Positions 48,581 through 59,646 of a DNA stretch of 64,000 nucleotides are shown here, in pieces. The DNA comes from Quercus robur. Taxonomy: Eukaryota > Streptophyta > Magnoliopsida > Fagales > Fagaceae. Each line of letters opens with the position of its first letter. Positions within the stretch are counted from its first letter, which is position 1. The notes beneath the pieces were generated by a model. That model made no database searches. It worked only from the letters and a program-made list of their open reading frames with translations, and had not been told where the DNA came from. The stretch is from contig NC_065538.1 in assembly GCF_932294415.1 (NCBI RefSeq), positions 47,778,843-47,842,842 on the forward strand, read 5' to 3'. Made by a program: the position numbers and the translations under genes.

Positions 48581-48622
48581 ACAGTCTTTACTGTAATATC
48601 CAGGTTTTCCACAGTTAAAACA
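48581..48622 (-). other. CCHC-type zinc knuckle, His replaced by Tyr
   Basis: Fourteen codons on the minus strand follow the nucleocapsid pattern C-x2-C-x4-H-x4-C, with all three cysteines in place, but the histidine position reads Tyr. Basic residues flank it on both sides, as in viral nucleocapsid domains. Single-base decay of a His codon (CAT to TAT) is the simplest reading. Confidence 0.7.
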
Positions 48623-50084
48623 TTTATCTTTACCTGATCTCTGTTTATCATATTTTTTAGAAACATTTTTCTTTTTAGCATAGAAATCATTGGGTTTAAC
48701 AAAATTGGTTTTGTATTTTTTTTTTTTTTTATCCCTGTAATTTTTATCATGTTTTTTACCCTTTTGCCTGGAAGGAGCAATAGGGACAAGCCATATTGTT
48801 CACAAAAATTACCCATTTTATATTTAGCTTTTCTTTTATTCTTTTATTGGTGTTTTAACAATTTTTCATCATTACACATATTAATACTAAGTTTTTTAGT
48901 AGTGCTTAAAATATCACCATAAGTTAAATTATCATAATCAATGGAATCATTTTTACCAATTAACTCTTATTTTACCTTATGAGCAAAGATAGGAGGCAGA
49001 TCGTCAATAAATTTTTCTTTCCAATAAAGCTTATAGCAATCTTTCTGGAGCATCACTCTAAAAATGAAAACATCTTGGTACCATCTGTAATCAGACATAG
49101 TAAGACATCTCAAATTATTCAGATAATCAGAATTTCGAGATGAAATATTAGAAGGAGTACCAACAAAATGTTTGAGAATGGTATAGACCAAGGTATTGAC
49201 ACCATCAGGGATACCTCGACCAATACTTTCATCAAAAATAGGGATACCTTCATCATTCTTTTAACAACATGTTTAATAGACTCTCTAGAATCTTCTATGA
49301 GATATGAATCCCACCATCCACGAAGAGTACCAGAAAAACCAGTAGCAAGAAGGTCAACAATTTCAGGGTGATCAAGATTATGATTATTAATATAAGCAAT
49401 TCCAACCATAGACATATGACCCATTTTATTAATGATTTCTTGTTCAGACAAATCATTAATATTCCATTCATAAATTTTATCAGTAGAAATAGAGAATTGT
49501 GTTTGAAAAGCTCTTTCTTCAAACTGTATATCAAGAGGAGTAGGTTATGAATACCAATTTTTTGTAAAAGACATGGGTTTGGAATTTCCAACAAATCTTT
49601 TAATTTCTGGTAAATTATCTTCAAAAACCTTTTTTGTAGAAACAGAAGAAACAATATCAGAATTTGTATTTGCATCAGAAACAATTTCTTTTTCATTTTT
49701 TGAAATAGTGCAAGTAGCAGGAGTACTTGTAGAAGTACCTTCAATTTTTACCTTTAAATTAGAAAGCATTTTCTCAACAATGCCAAGAGTTTTTGCCTAA
49801 GAAGTTTTCAACTTCAATTTTTTATCTTGACTGGGTAAATCAATCAAAGGTTTCTCAATTTTTGAAACAGGATTTTTTTTCAACAATTCTTTCTTCAATG
49901 CGGTCAAGCTGTTGACCAATAATATGCAAAGATTCATTAGTAAAATTGTTTTGTTCAATAAGACAAACAATGGGAGTTTGATCATCAGCAATTTTAAAAG
50001 GAAAGACCTTAACATCAGTCTTCTTAGTAGTTATCAAAATTGTCTCAAGAGGAGGATGACTAGACCTAACAATGGTTTTATCTT
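48623..50084 (-). pseudogene. Pararetroviral coat-protein region (multiple frames)
   Basis: The most conserved coat-protein stretch is split between frames 49451-49119 (with a G-W-W-D type core) and 49191-48967 (with the Y-R-W-Y / W-K-E-K-F type motif), showing a frameshift near 49190. Further stops lie near 48960 and 49550-49800. A preceding segment (50037-49855) with 'IGQQLDRIEERI'-like text matches the coiled segment often found between movement protein and coat protein. A basic Lys-rich stretch (48816-48625) precedes the zinc knuckle. No intact coat protein is encoded. Confidence 0.65.
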
Positions 50085-50086
50085 CT

Positions 50087-51515
50087 TTAACAAAATTTGA
50101 TTTTTTTTTTTATCACATTTAGATGTTGTTTTGAAACTTCATCTTTTGAAACATAATGGTTTTCAAGAAAATCAAAAAACAAAATATGTTTTTTCAATTG
50201 ATTCATCTTTTCTAACCATTTTCTTTTAAGACGGTCTTTTTTAGACTGAACAAAATTAGTTTGGAAGTATTTTCTTTTATTTCTATTTTTAGTAAGCATA
50301 AATTCATTGTACAGGGAAACCATATCAACTTCAAAACTTTCATCCAAAGCATTCAAAACTCTTAGTTGATTTTGGAAAATAGGATTTTCAATAGGAGGAA
50401 AATCAGAATCAGATGGACAAATAGATTTAGTGTCATCTTCTTCTTCATTAGCAATTTTGCTATATGGAGAGGAAGCTTTAGGTTTAGTGAAATAGTAAAC
50501 AAAGCTAATTTGAGATTTATCACTTGAAACACCTTTTAGTTTTAAATCAGTGGGTTTTTCAAAATTGTTTTGCAAAAAATCATTGAGATCTTGATCTCTG
50601 TTTGAAATACTTTCAAATCCAGCAAAGGAATGTCTTCCTTCGTTGATCCTCAAAGGTTGATTGTTTTGAAAACTTATTTTAACAGTACCATCAAAATATT
50701 GTTGAATATGAGTGAGATCTAGCTCATCAAAAACTGGTTTAGCAAGAGGGGATTCTTGTTCCAACAACCATTCAATGGGAAGCTTTATGTCTTGCCATTG
50801 AATCATTTTTGGAACTTGAACTTTAGCATCAGGAGATGAACATTGAATTAACATGGTTTTACCAGAAAGTTCTCTATTGATCTTAGCACCAGGATTCAAT
50901 TGAGTACCCAAAAGTCTATAATAAATACGATAAATTAAAGCAAAAGGTTTACTACCTTCTTCCATGTGATAACCAGATGAAGCAATATTCAAAGTTAAAG
51001 CTTTAACAATATTAAGATCATCCAAAGCAAGAGTAAGATCAGGATAACAGTTGAAATATACAGGACTATCATACAAAGAAGCAGTAATCATACCAAGAAT
51101 GCTATCTTTAAAGTTCTTAAATCTAGCATCTCGTAAACACATGAGAACAGAAGTATTAATACCCTTTCGGGTGAGTGGTTTAATAGCAACCTAAACCATT
51201 CCAATATGCAAATAACTGAATTTTTTAGCAGCAATAAATTCACTAATATTTCTTTTAGAAAACAAGCAATATTTTTCATGAGTTTTTGAAATAGAGAATA
51301 TTTGTTCAACAGTTCTAGCTTTTTAAGCAAAATGAAAAGCAGTTTCAACAAAACTAGTATTTATAAACAGTTTTAGTATCAACTTTAGGAATATTCCATT
51401 TCTGGAAATCAGGAAACTACTCATTATCTTCAACATTGTGATCTTCTTCATTTACAATATGAGGAGGACAAACCAATCCTAGAGCTGACAAAAGAGTTGG
51501 ATCTCCACAACCTAT
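50087..51515 (-). pseudogene. Pararetroviral movement-protein region
   Basis: The longest open frame of the element (51142-50087, 351 codons) corresponds to the middle and C-terminal part of a caulimovirid 30K-type movement protein, which in infecting viruses forms tubules through plasmodesmata. Upstream, the same protein continues to about 51515 but is interrupted by in-frame stops near 51192 and 51328 and a frameshift near 51360. The ATG at 51142 is internal, not the natural start. Confidence 0.7.
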
Positions 51516-52100
51516 CCATACTATCCTAGGTTTAACACTCAATTATCATGTTTTTCTTAACACCATTGCATTTCGTAACACATACCCTAGTCAACCCTAT
51601 ACCTCTCATGCCCTATACGTCCTCTCTTGGCTTAAATGGGCCTTACTGTTCGGTTCTGGGAATTCATTTTTCGACATGGGTGGCGCCAACGATGGTAAAA
51701 GAGGGAACACAAAAAAGGGGTATCAAAGTTTCGAGTAGACACAGATAAGAAATAAAGACACAACAACACTATATATATATAGGTGGACGGATGAGGTTGT
51801 GGAGGGTTAGAAATATCTCAACTTGTTATTCAAACCAGCCTCCTAGATTATTACTATATATACAATGTAATAATTGTTTTATTTATACTTTTAAATATAG
51901 AAAACATCTATTGTAAACACCCAATATGAGATTCAATACATCAGTGACAGAGACACTCTTGGACCATGGGGGGCAGTGGCCCCCATAATTTTATTTTTTT
52001 TTTATTTTAATTATTAGTATATATGTAGATATTAATTTTAGCAATTTTGTTATATAAAATTACACTTTGCCCCCTTTAACAATATCATTAATTCTTTTGA
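51516..52100. other. Spacer with repeat fragments beside the viral block
   Basis: No gene recognised. The passage 51940-52080 ('ccatggggggcagtggccccc', 'tagcaattttgttatataaaattacactttgcccc') is shared with 60990-61140, so it is a dispersed repeat, probably the end of a DNA transposon. The segment 51560-51740 is less AT-rich but unassigned. Confidence 0.4.
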
Positions 52101-52263
52101 GAGTAATGCTATAGTAACAAACTTTTCTACAATATTTTTACAAACCATTGAGGTAGCAAATTCTTATTAGTTCGCATCTGGAACTACCACTTACATCACT
52201 TTTTTTACATAACAATAACCATTAACCACATCAGCAATTTATAAAAACGTTTGTAACTCTAAC
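52101..52263. mobile_element. Second MITE of the GAGTAATGCTA family
   Basis: Begins GAGTAATGCTATAGTAACAAAC and ends in the complement of GTTAGAGTTACAAACG. It contains the 'acaatatttttacaaacc' and 'ccacatcagcaatttat' phrases also seen in the MITE at 15212-15405, and is more diverged. Non-coding. Confidence 0.55.
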
Positions 52264-53009
52264 ATTTTCATCATTTTAAATATTAAAAATTTATTTATAG
52301 ATATAAAATTTAAAACAAAATATACAAACCCAGAAAATTAGCCTAGCAATAAAAATTACCAATTTAAAAAATAAATAAATAAATAAATAAGCCCAATCAA
52401 CCAATTTTATTCAAAACAACTCGGCCCTTAAAAAAATTTTAAACCAGCGAATTTTGTCCTTACCCAGCAGTACACATCAAAGGCACTAAAAAAACAAAAC
52501 CTCATGGCTAAAGAACAAATTCAAAGGCTAGAACTGCAGCATGTAGTCAATAACAAAGCCGCCCCTTCTAATTCCAAGTCTTGGCTCCTTCTCTACAATA
52601 CATGCTTACATAATACCAAATTATCCAATCTATTCCATGTAAACCGAGCAATACTAAACAAGAGAATTTAATAATTTATGACAAAAAAAGAAAAAAAAAA
52701 TGCATAACTATATATGAATTAAGCTATCATGTATTCGAGTTTCAGGCTTTTGGTGATTTTTTGATTTGATCAACTTTTCATCTGTTTTTAACCTCATCAT
52801 TTATTTCCTTTTCTTTTTAAATATCATCGTGTTTAAGAAACAACACAACAATTATTTCCAAATTATCATATTTTGAAAAGCTAGCTAGCTGCCACTGGCC
52901 TTAAAAACTCGGAAGTTGGAAGTTAATTAAAACAATTTGCAGACTAATATGGATAAACCAAATGTTAACTAAAAATAATTTTTAACATGAATTTAGATTA
53001 AAGTGGTTT
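52264..53009. other. Spacer; second half repeats 47186-47450
   Basis: No gene recognised. From about 52873 the sequence matches the block at 47186-47450. 'gattaaagtggttt' at 52996-53009 is the left target duplication of the retroposon that follows. Confidence 0.45.
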
Positions 53010-53500
53010 CACCTCTCAAAAGAAAAGTGACCTTGAGTCCCACATTGGTTTGCTAGGAACTAATACAAAGGTTTAAAGCTTCCGCTAGACTAACAAGACT
53101 TAGGCCATCTTGTTTTTTTTTTTTGAGAAACCAGACCCGAAGGTCAAGGAAATATATTGAAGAAGAAAAGAAAACAAATTACAACGCGTCACGCGCAACA
53201 AGAGGAGCTATATCCTCAGGAATGGAATCAGACCAAACCTGTAGCTCATCACCAGACATACACTGTCTAGCAAGAAAGTGGGCAACTGAGTTACCTGCTC
53301 GTTTTACATGAGAAAAAGTGCAAACACAAAAGTCAGCGGCAAGGAATAAAACATCACTAAGGACTTGGCCGTATTCAGGGTGCGATGAATCATCCCTCTG
53401 TTAGTATACCGTTAATGATATTAGACCTGTTAGTACACTAGATTTTCCATGTTCTAACTTAACTAAATTACCTCTCAAAAAAAAAAAAAAAAAAAAAGAG
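53010..53500 (+). mobile_element. Retroposon with 14-bp target duplication and poly-A tail
   Basis: Bounded by a perfect 14-bp direct repeat GATTAAAGTGGTTT (52996-53009 and 53501-53514), with an A tail of about 20 bases (53477-53497) at its 3' end. These are hallmarks of LINE-mediated retroposition. The body (about 53010-53110 and 53398-53476) is unrecognised; an inverted LINE fragment (53112-53397) is nested within it. Confidence 0.75.
53112..53397 (-). pseudogene. LINE ORF2 3' fragment, RNase H end
   Basis: On the minus strand an open frame of about 70 codons ending at 53179 reads as the end of a plant LINE RNase H-like domain: VLFLAADF, then FSHVKRAGNSVAHFLARQC, then a W-S-D-S-I-P-E-D-I type tail. 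A T run at 53112-53122 on the plus strand is its poly-A tail. It is 5'-truncated. A different, more degraded LINE end is at 18505-18702. Confidence 0.75.
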
Positions 53501-53604
53501 GATTAAAGTGGTTTTTTTTTTTTTTTTTAATTTTACTGAACCAACGGCTCGTCAAATCGTGTAGTACATTCAAACACTGACACAATCATATATCTAAATG
53601 TTAC

Positions 53605-53610
53605 CACGTG
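53605..53610. promoter_or_regulatory. G-box, first of two
   Basis: CACGTG in the context TACCACGTGACAC, an ABRE/G-box-like site bound by bZIP or bHLH factors in plants. It is duplicated at 53787-53792 within the tandem repeat. Functional use is inferred only from motif and position upstream of GDSL copy 4. Confidence 0.45.
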
Positions 53611-53786
53611 ACACAAATAAAATTAAAAAGTTCAAATGTTATTATTATAAAATAAAATTCGGTTGTTTTTTCTTCTACCTAGATTTCCAAATTTGGTGAC
53701 TTTATTTTTGCATCTTATTTCTACACCTACCCTTCAAACCTGGTAGAGTTTCAAGTAACTGATTTTATCATATATCTAAATGTTAC

Positions 53787-53792
53787 CACGTG
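53787..53792. promoter_or_regulatory. G-box, second of two
   Basis: Identical CACGTG core and flanks, 182 bp after the first. Confidence 0.45.
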
Positions 53793-54097
53793 ACACAAAT
53801 AAAATTAAAAAGTGATTCAGATGTTATTATTATAATTATAAAATAAAACTCGGTTGTTTTTTCTTCTACCTAGATTTCCAAATTTGGTGACTTTATTTTT
53901 GCATCTTATTTCTACACCTACCCTTCAAATCTTGGAGAGTTTCAAGTAACTGATTTTTTAACGTAAAATATAAGAGAATTGTATTTTGAATGATGTTCAG
54001 TCAAGAAATAATCAAATAAATGAAGAGATAGCTAAAAGTCAGAAGAGTCACAACAACTTATTCAAATCATGGAGACTATTAGCCAAGCGAAGCTTAT

Positions 54098-54103
54098 TAT
54101 AAA
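54098..54103 (+). promoter_or_regulatory. TATA box of GDSL copy 4
   Basis: TATAAA 42 bp upstream of the ATG at 54140, following AGCCAAGCGAAGC, related to the AGCCAAGCC motif before copies 2 and 3. Confidence 0.55.
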
Positions 54104-54139
54104 GTTGAGAGAGCGAGTAAATAAAAATTCACATCAACC

Positions 54140-57100
54140 ATGGATCTTTCTTCCTCTCTTTTGTCACTGAAACTACCATTTATCAAACTGTTGCTCTCAC
54201 TGTTAATAGTCACCATTAGAGGCGTGGCTGGAAGTTGCTACACATCTATCTATAGCTTCGGAGACTCATATGTCGATAGCGGAAATATGCAGTACCTGGA
54301 TGCTGATGTTTTCGGCTGTTATGTGCCTCCCTTCGGGGAGAGCTACTTCCACCTCCCAACAGGCCGTTGCTCTAATGGTCGTCTAATAGTAGACCTCACT
54401 GGTACGCATACATGCATATATGCATGCTTGCACTACTCTTCAAGCTTCATATATTCAACTCCCAACTATGTTAAGCTTCTTCTTTTCATCTCTCTATTCT
54501 CTTTTGTTAATTTGTGGGTTTTCTTTGTTTTCTCTTCTATTGGGCGCAGCTGAGTTGTTTGGAATGCCATTGCCACAACCATATCTTAAGACTTGGAATG
54601 AAAGTGTTGCAAATGTTCAAGAGGGTATAAATTTTGCAGTTTCGGGAGCAACAGTATTGGATGCATCTTTTTTCGAGGACATAGGATCGGTTGTACTTAC
54701 AAACGTCACTCTAAAATATCAATTAAATTGGTTCAAGGACTTTCTGGCCTCTCTTTGCAACACATCTTCAAGTAAGTTAGCCATATAATTTTGGTCGTCA
54801 TTTTCTTCTTTTTCTGTTCTCCTAACAACCCTTTCTTTTACTGGAAATGAATGGTAAAATTTATGTTAATTTGGCAAAATTTAACTTACTTATTCGGTGC
54901 TGATGAATCCTCTAATCTGCAATTGTAAGTAGCAATGGTGGAGTCATGAATTTAGGGGGGCACAAGATTAAAAAATTAATCTTAATTAATTTTAATAACA
55001 AATATATATTTTATATCATTAAAATAATGAAAATAATATTCATTGTCAAGAACGGTCAAATCAAAATATCAATATAAATACAAACACTTTGAAGATATAA
55101 TTTGATTCTTCAAAAGATATTAAAAATAAATTAATGTAAAAATATTAAGAATATAAAAATATAGCTGTGAAGTTTTACATGTGACTAAATGACTTGAATG
55201 CTTTAAAAAAATTATGTAAAATTTAATTTTTTATCTTTGTCTTGTGAGGGTTTGTTTAGATACTACTTATTATTGAAAATTAAAAACTGAAAACTAAAAA
55301 AACACTGTAATAAAATAATTTTTAAATGTGTGAATAGTACTGTAAGACCTAAATTTATATTAAAATTTGTATTTGAATGAATTTTGTGGGTCTGTGAACA
55401 ATACCTTGAGATCCATATTTTTTTAACAAAATGTACAAATGCCGACATACTCTTTGTTTCACCGCAACCCAAACACTTACTAAGTAGTTAAAATATGGTT
55501 TATAGCAAAAACTCAGTTTGAAATGGGGTATTTTTCAAAAAATCTAGTGTTAAAATTTTCTTAATATAGTTTATTAATAATTGTCATAATAACACTCATT
55601 AACATGGCTATTTATTTATTTATTTTTCAGAATTCTATGCTTTAAATTTGCTTAAAAGTCGGTAGGCTTTAAGAGTCCTAGTCTAGTAGTAGAAAAGTAG
55701 GTAACAGTAAAGGTAGTTTCATAATTATTCGGTGGGAACCAAATTTCAATATAAAATTTGCTATAGGCCTTTTAAAAAATAAAAGTAACTGTAAAGGTAG
55801 TTTCATTATTATTAGGTGGGAACCAAATTTTAATATAAAATTTGCTATAGGCCTTTTTAAAAATAAAAGTTGTCGTGGGAATTGTGGTGTACTTGTTACT
55901 AGATACATATTGCGCCTGATCCAATTAGTATGAATGGTTGAGATTTAAAGTTTAAAAAAAAAAAAATTTAAATCTTAACCATTAAATATTAAAAATGAGT
56001 AAAAAAAAATTATAGATAAAAAAGTAAAAAAGAGTTGTGAAAGAGTTGGGTTAAGTATAGGGTGCAATTACATTTACCAACAGGTGGAGAAAGTTGTTTG
56101 TCAATGTACCGGAGTCTAATAAGACTTTTTAGTACAATTTTGTAATATAACTAACGACTTTTTGGAATTTCAGGTGTCAAATAAGACTTTTTAGCACAAT
56201 TTAGTAACATAATAAAGAACATCCGCATGGGTAGTAAAAAATCTAGCAATATAATTCTATAAAAAAATTACTTTATTTATTCTAGTCAATAACCTTAACC
56301 ACAGCCTAAGGCAAGGAAAAGAAAAAACAAACCACCACCCAACACAGCCACAACCTCCAGAAGCACAGCAGCCACAACCACAGCTACCAAACCACCACCA
56401 AACCACCATTTCAATCACAACCCACAGTCAAACTCACAAACAAACAAAAAAACCAAACCACCACCACCACAACTACCAAACCCATAGAAGAAAAAAAAAA
56501 AAAAATCAATCAAACACCAAACCACCAAACCCATAGCCACCAAAAGACCACCACAACCACAACCACAACCACCATCACCACCCCCACAGCCACCAAACCC
56601 ACAAAAAGACCCAAATACAAATTCGTAAACACACACACCCAAATGCAAAATCAACCTAGCCAGCCACTGACCCCAGTCACTGATCCAGGAACAACCCACA
56701 CCACCACTAAACCCATCGATTCAAACCACCCAATCACACAAATCCGACCCACACCGGCCCACCACCACGAACCCACACCGACGATCTCAACGAACCTAGG
56801 TGACACCACGAAACACCACGAAGAAAAGAAAGGCTTGGTTCAGTTGAGAGGGATAGGGGTGGCGCTAGAGAGAGAGAGGTTGAAAAGAATTGAGAGAAGC
56901 CGCAGAGAGAAAGAGAGAAAAATATAAATAAAAAAGAGAGAGACCGAATATAATAAATATATATATATATATATTTTACATTTGACCTATGGTGCATAGG
57001 CAAAAGTAACTGTGCATTATGAGCCAAATTATTTGGTTCTTTTTTCTTAAGAATGAAATTATTTGGTTTTGGCTCTACTAATGTGACCTTATTCTTATAC

Positions 57101-59646
57101 TTGATGGTTAATAGTTATATAACTTTTTAGTACTATCAATATTAATGCTCTAAAGACTTTTTGGAAGTTCAGGGGTCAAATAAGACATTTTGGTACAATT
57201 TATTAATATAAGCTGAGGACTTTTTGAAAGCAAAAACTTTATACATATTAGCGGCATGATTTTTCCCCCTTTGGTTAAACATGAATTTTGTTATTGTGCA
57301 TATCAAAAAAAAAAAAAAAAAAAAATTGTTATTGTAAAACACAGTTGCTTAGAGCCTGTTTGGCCAACCAAATTTGATAACTCAATTCTCAGTTTCCATA
57401 ACTCATAACTCAAAAATGGTGGGACCCAAGCAAAAAGGTTGTTTGGCCAAACGATAACTCTATTTCCATAACTCTGTTTCCATCACTCAATTCTCTGATT
57501 TTTGAGTTATGAGTTATGGAAACTGAAAACAAACAAAGGCTGTTTTCAGTTTCCATAACTCATAACTCAATGGCATTTTCGTAAATAAACACACATGAAG
57601 GGACCCACAGCCGCAACTTTTGACCACCTTTTGACCTTTTTTTTTTTTTTTTTTTTTCACTTGTTCGGTCTTCAATTATGATTTTTTTTTTTCACTGGTT
57701 CGGTCTTCAGTTCGTTTTTTTTTTTTTTTTAAGCTTCGGTGAGTTTGGGTACAAAAAAAAAAAAAAAAAAAAGCTACACCGGCTGACAGGTATGGGCCCA
57801 CAAATAGTGTGAAAAATATTAAGTAATGGAAATTGGGTGATGATGCCAAACGGGTGTGAAAAATTGAGTGATGAGTGATAAGTGATGAAAATTGAGTGAT
57901 GAAAAAACCTTGGCCAAACAAGCTCTTAGATACCCATTTTCTTCCTTAAAAAAATAAGTAAATTTTCTCTAATAATGTAATGGTGATTTACAGAATGCAA
58001 TGAAATCATTGGAAGCTCTATATTTCTTGTCGGAGAGATGGGAGGCGATGACTATAATTATATGCTCTTTTCTGGAATAAGCCTTGAAGATATGCCAGCA
58101 TACGTGGCACTGGTGGTAAAAGCAATGGCTACAGCCATTAACGTAAGAGCTAATGCTTACTTATATTGTAGAGACATATTTCTTTTCTTTATAACATTTT
58201 TTCTTAATATAGCATTTAGTTTATTACTTATAATAATTTTTAGTTTTGTACCTAGAACTAGAAGTGATATTTCGCCTGCTACAAGAACCAAGAGGTATGC
58301 CTCTCGCTGAGAATCTTCTTGGCAGTATTGTCGTGAAGCCTAGCTATCAACCTAAGGTGCTGATGAGTAAAGTCAAAAGGACCTTAGATAGGTAAAGGGC
58401 GGACTAGTTGTTCGTTAGGGCGAGTCTCAGCGAGACAGACTTATATGAAACCTTAGGCTTTGGCAGAATGTTCACTATTCCTTTCTTTCTGCGTTGGCCA
58501 ATCATGGGATTAGCCTTGAGTTTATGCTATCGGCTATTACTTCAATGGAAAGAAATGTCTAAAAAAGGAGTTTTAAGAATTTTGCTTCAATGAAAAGAAA
58601 TGTCTAAAATTTATATATTTACTATTAGGGATTTGTACTTTTCATGTTTTAAATATCGAGTCTCTTGAACTAAACATGTTCCTCAAATACTATCTCCCAA
58701 ATGAACTATTTAAAAAACAATTTATGTTTGTATATATATGATTTAAACTATTGCCTTGCAGGAGTTGATTGACTTAGGGGCAGTGACTCTTTTAGTTCCT
58801 GGAATCTTGCCAATTGGTTGCACTCCATCCTACCTAACAAAATATGCAACTGAAGATACTGATGAATATGACCCTGAAACTGGCTGTCTTACAAAGTATA
58901 ACAAGCTTGCTGAGTACCATAATGAACAACTGCAGAAAGAACTACAAAGTATTCAAGCACTAAATCCTCGAACCAATATCATATATGCGGATTATTACAA
59001 TGCTGCAATGGGTTTCTTTCGTTCTCCAGCCCAATATGGTAACTCAATCTTCTTAATAATTTTCGTTGTTTCCCACATTATTGCCAAAATTGATTGAATA
59101 TTATTATATATGTTAGTAGAACGCTTGCTTGAGAAAAATGAACAATAGGATGGCAAGAAAGTTAATTAATGGGAAATTCAATTGCCCGTTTTCTTTCTTT
59201 CTTCTTCTAACTTCTTTAAGTACAAGTCTCAAGAAGATTTAAATCCAATTTCTTTTTGTAGAAACCCTTTGATCACTTATATTCAAAAGCGTTAGAACCC
59301 TTTGAAGAGACAATATTTATTATACCAAAAGCTTTGGTGCTAATTAATGTCTATTTCAGGGTTTACTCGTGAAGGAACACTCAAATCATGCTGCGGAGGG
59401 GGAGGCCCATACAATTATAACGCATCACTGGGATGCGGCCAGCCATCGACAATTCTTTGTGATGACCCTTCACAGTATGTTAGTTGGGATGGCGTTCACT
59501 TAACAGAAGCAGCATATGCATGGATTACCGTTGGTTTACTAGAAGGGCCATACACCACTCCTCGACTTAGTACCTTGTGCATTTCAGAAAATGCCACAAA
59601 AATTCAAATGACCACACATGTAAATAAATCATTTTCGGAGCACTAG
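54140..59646 (+). CDS. GDSL esterase/lipase, copy 4 (GGDD variant; five exons)
   Basis: Diverged secreted GDSL/SGNH-family acyl-hydrolase. Exons 54140-54401, 54550-54771, 57994-58142, 58762-59038 and 59360-59646 join in frame to 398 aa; all introns are GT..AG at the same positions as in copies 1-3. Signal peptide about residues 1-31. Block I is [12 protein letters not shown] (nucleophile Ser43). Block III is GGDD instead of GGND: the Asn that normally helps form the oxyanion hole (residue 180) is Asp. The Asp347/His350 dyad is in [12 protein letters not shown]. The C-terminus extends about 16 residues beyond the paralogues. Intron 2 (3.2 kb) carries a MITE and two PIF/Harbinger-like elements. 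Intact reading frame; catalytic competence is uncertain because of the block III change. Confidence 0.88.
55248..55478. mobile_element. MITE with GGGTTTGTTTAGATAC end
   Basis: Begins GGGTTTGTTTAGATAC and ends in the complement of GTGTTTGGGTTGCGGTG. The interior 'tactgtaataaaataatttttaaatg' and 'tgaatagtactgtaagacc' is shared with the element at 60554-60753. No coding capacity. In intron 2 of GDSL copy 4. Confidence 0.55.
56100..57240. repeat. ~70-bp direct repeats split by a transposon
   Basis: The phrase 'aataagactttttag(t/c)acaattt..gtaa(t)ata' followed by 'gactttttggaa(t/g)ttcaggtgtca' occurs near 56115-56178, 56179-56219 and again at 57153-57240. The last unit is separated from the others by the PIF/Harbinger-like element at 56219-57150, so the element inserted into a small tandem repeat. 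Confidence 0.6.
56219..57150. mobile_element. PIF/Harbinger-like non-autonomous element
   Basis: The left end GAACATCCGCATGGGTAGTA and the reverse complement of the right end GAGCATTAATATTGATAGTA are related inverted repeats, with TAA next to each end (three-base TWA target sites are typical of PIF/Harbinger). The interior is CCACCA/ACAACC-rich low-complexity sequence plus a purine-rich 'gagagagag' region, like the element at 61312-62418. Open frames in it are artefacts. In intron 2 of GDSL copy 4; exact left boundary uncertain by one or two bases. Confidence 0.55.
57352..57925. mobile_element. PIF/Harbinger-type MITE
   Basis: Terminal inverted repeats GAGCCTGTTTGGCCAA (left) and the complement of TTGGCCAAACAAGCTC (right) are flanked on both sides by TTA, the expected 3-bp target duplication. 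Inside, 'tttccataactcataactcaa' occurs several times in both orientations. No transposase. In intron 2 of GDSL copy 4, about 70 bp before exon 3. Confidence 0.8.

Larger units (their letters stand above)
47451..51515 (-). mobile_element. Endogenous pararetrovirus (Caulimoviridae-like), decayed and 3'-truncated
   Basis: A ~4.1-kb block on the minus strand contains, in viral order, movement-protein, coat-protein, CCHC zinc-knuckle and retropepsin-like protease regions. This is the order of single-polyprotein caulimovirids such as petuviruses and florendoviruses. The frame is broken by several stops and frameshifts, and no reverse transcriptase/RNase H text follows the protease, which would be expected below position 47451. 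It is therefore an incomplete, inactive integration. No LTRs or integrase were seen, consistent with a pararetrovirus rather than a Ty3-type retrotransposon. Genus-level assignment is inference. Confidence 0.75.
53585..53958. repeat. 182-bp tandem duplication in the promoter of GDSL copy 4
   Basis: Unit 1 starts at 53585 and unit 2 at 53767, both with 'atcatatatctaaatgttac', and they match with few changes down to 'gtttcaagtaactgattttt'. The duplication ends about 180 bp before the ATG of copy 4 and doubles a G-box in each unit. Confidence 0.85.

Noticed and set aside
47530-49800. Plus-strand ORFs across the viral block
   Set aside because: Shadows of the minus-strand viral coding regions.
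51715-51730. 'ggggtatcaaag' resembling the tRNA-Met primer site of pararetroviruses
   Set aside because: It is on the plus strand while the viral block reads on the minus strand, and the match is short.
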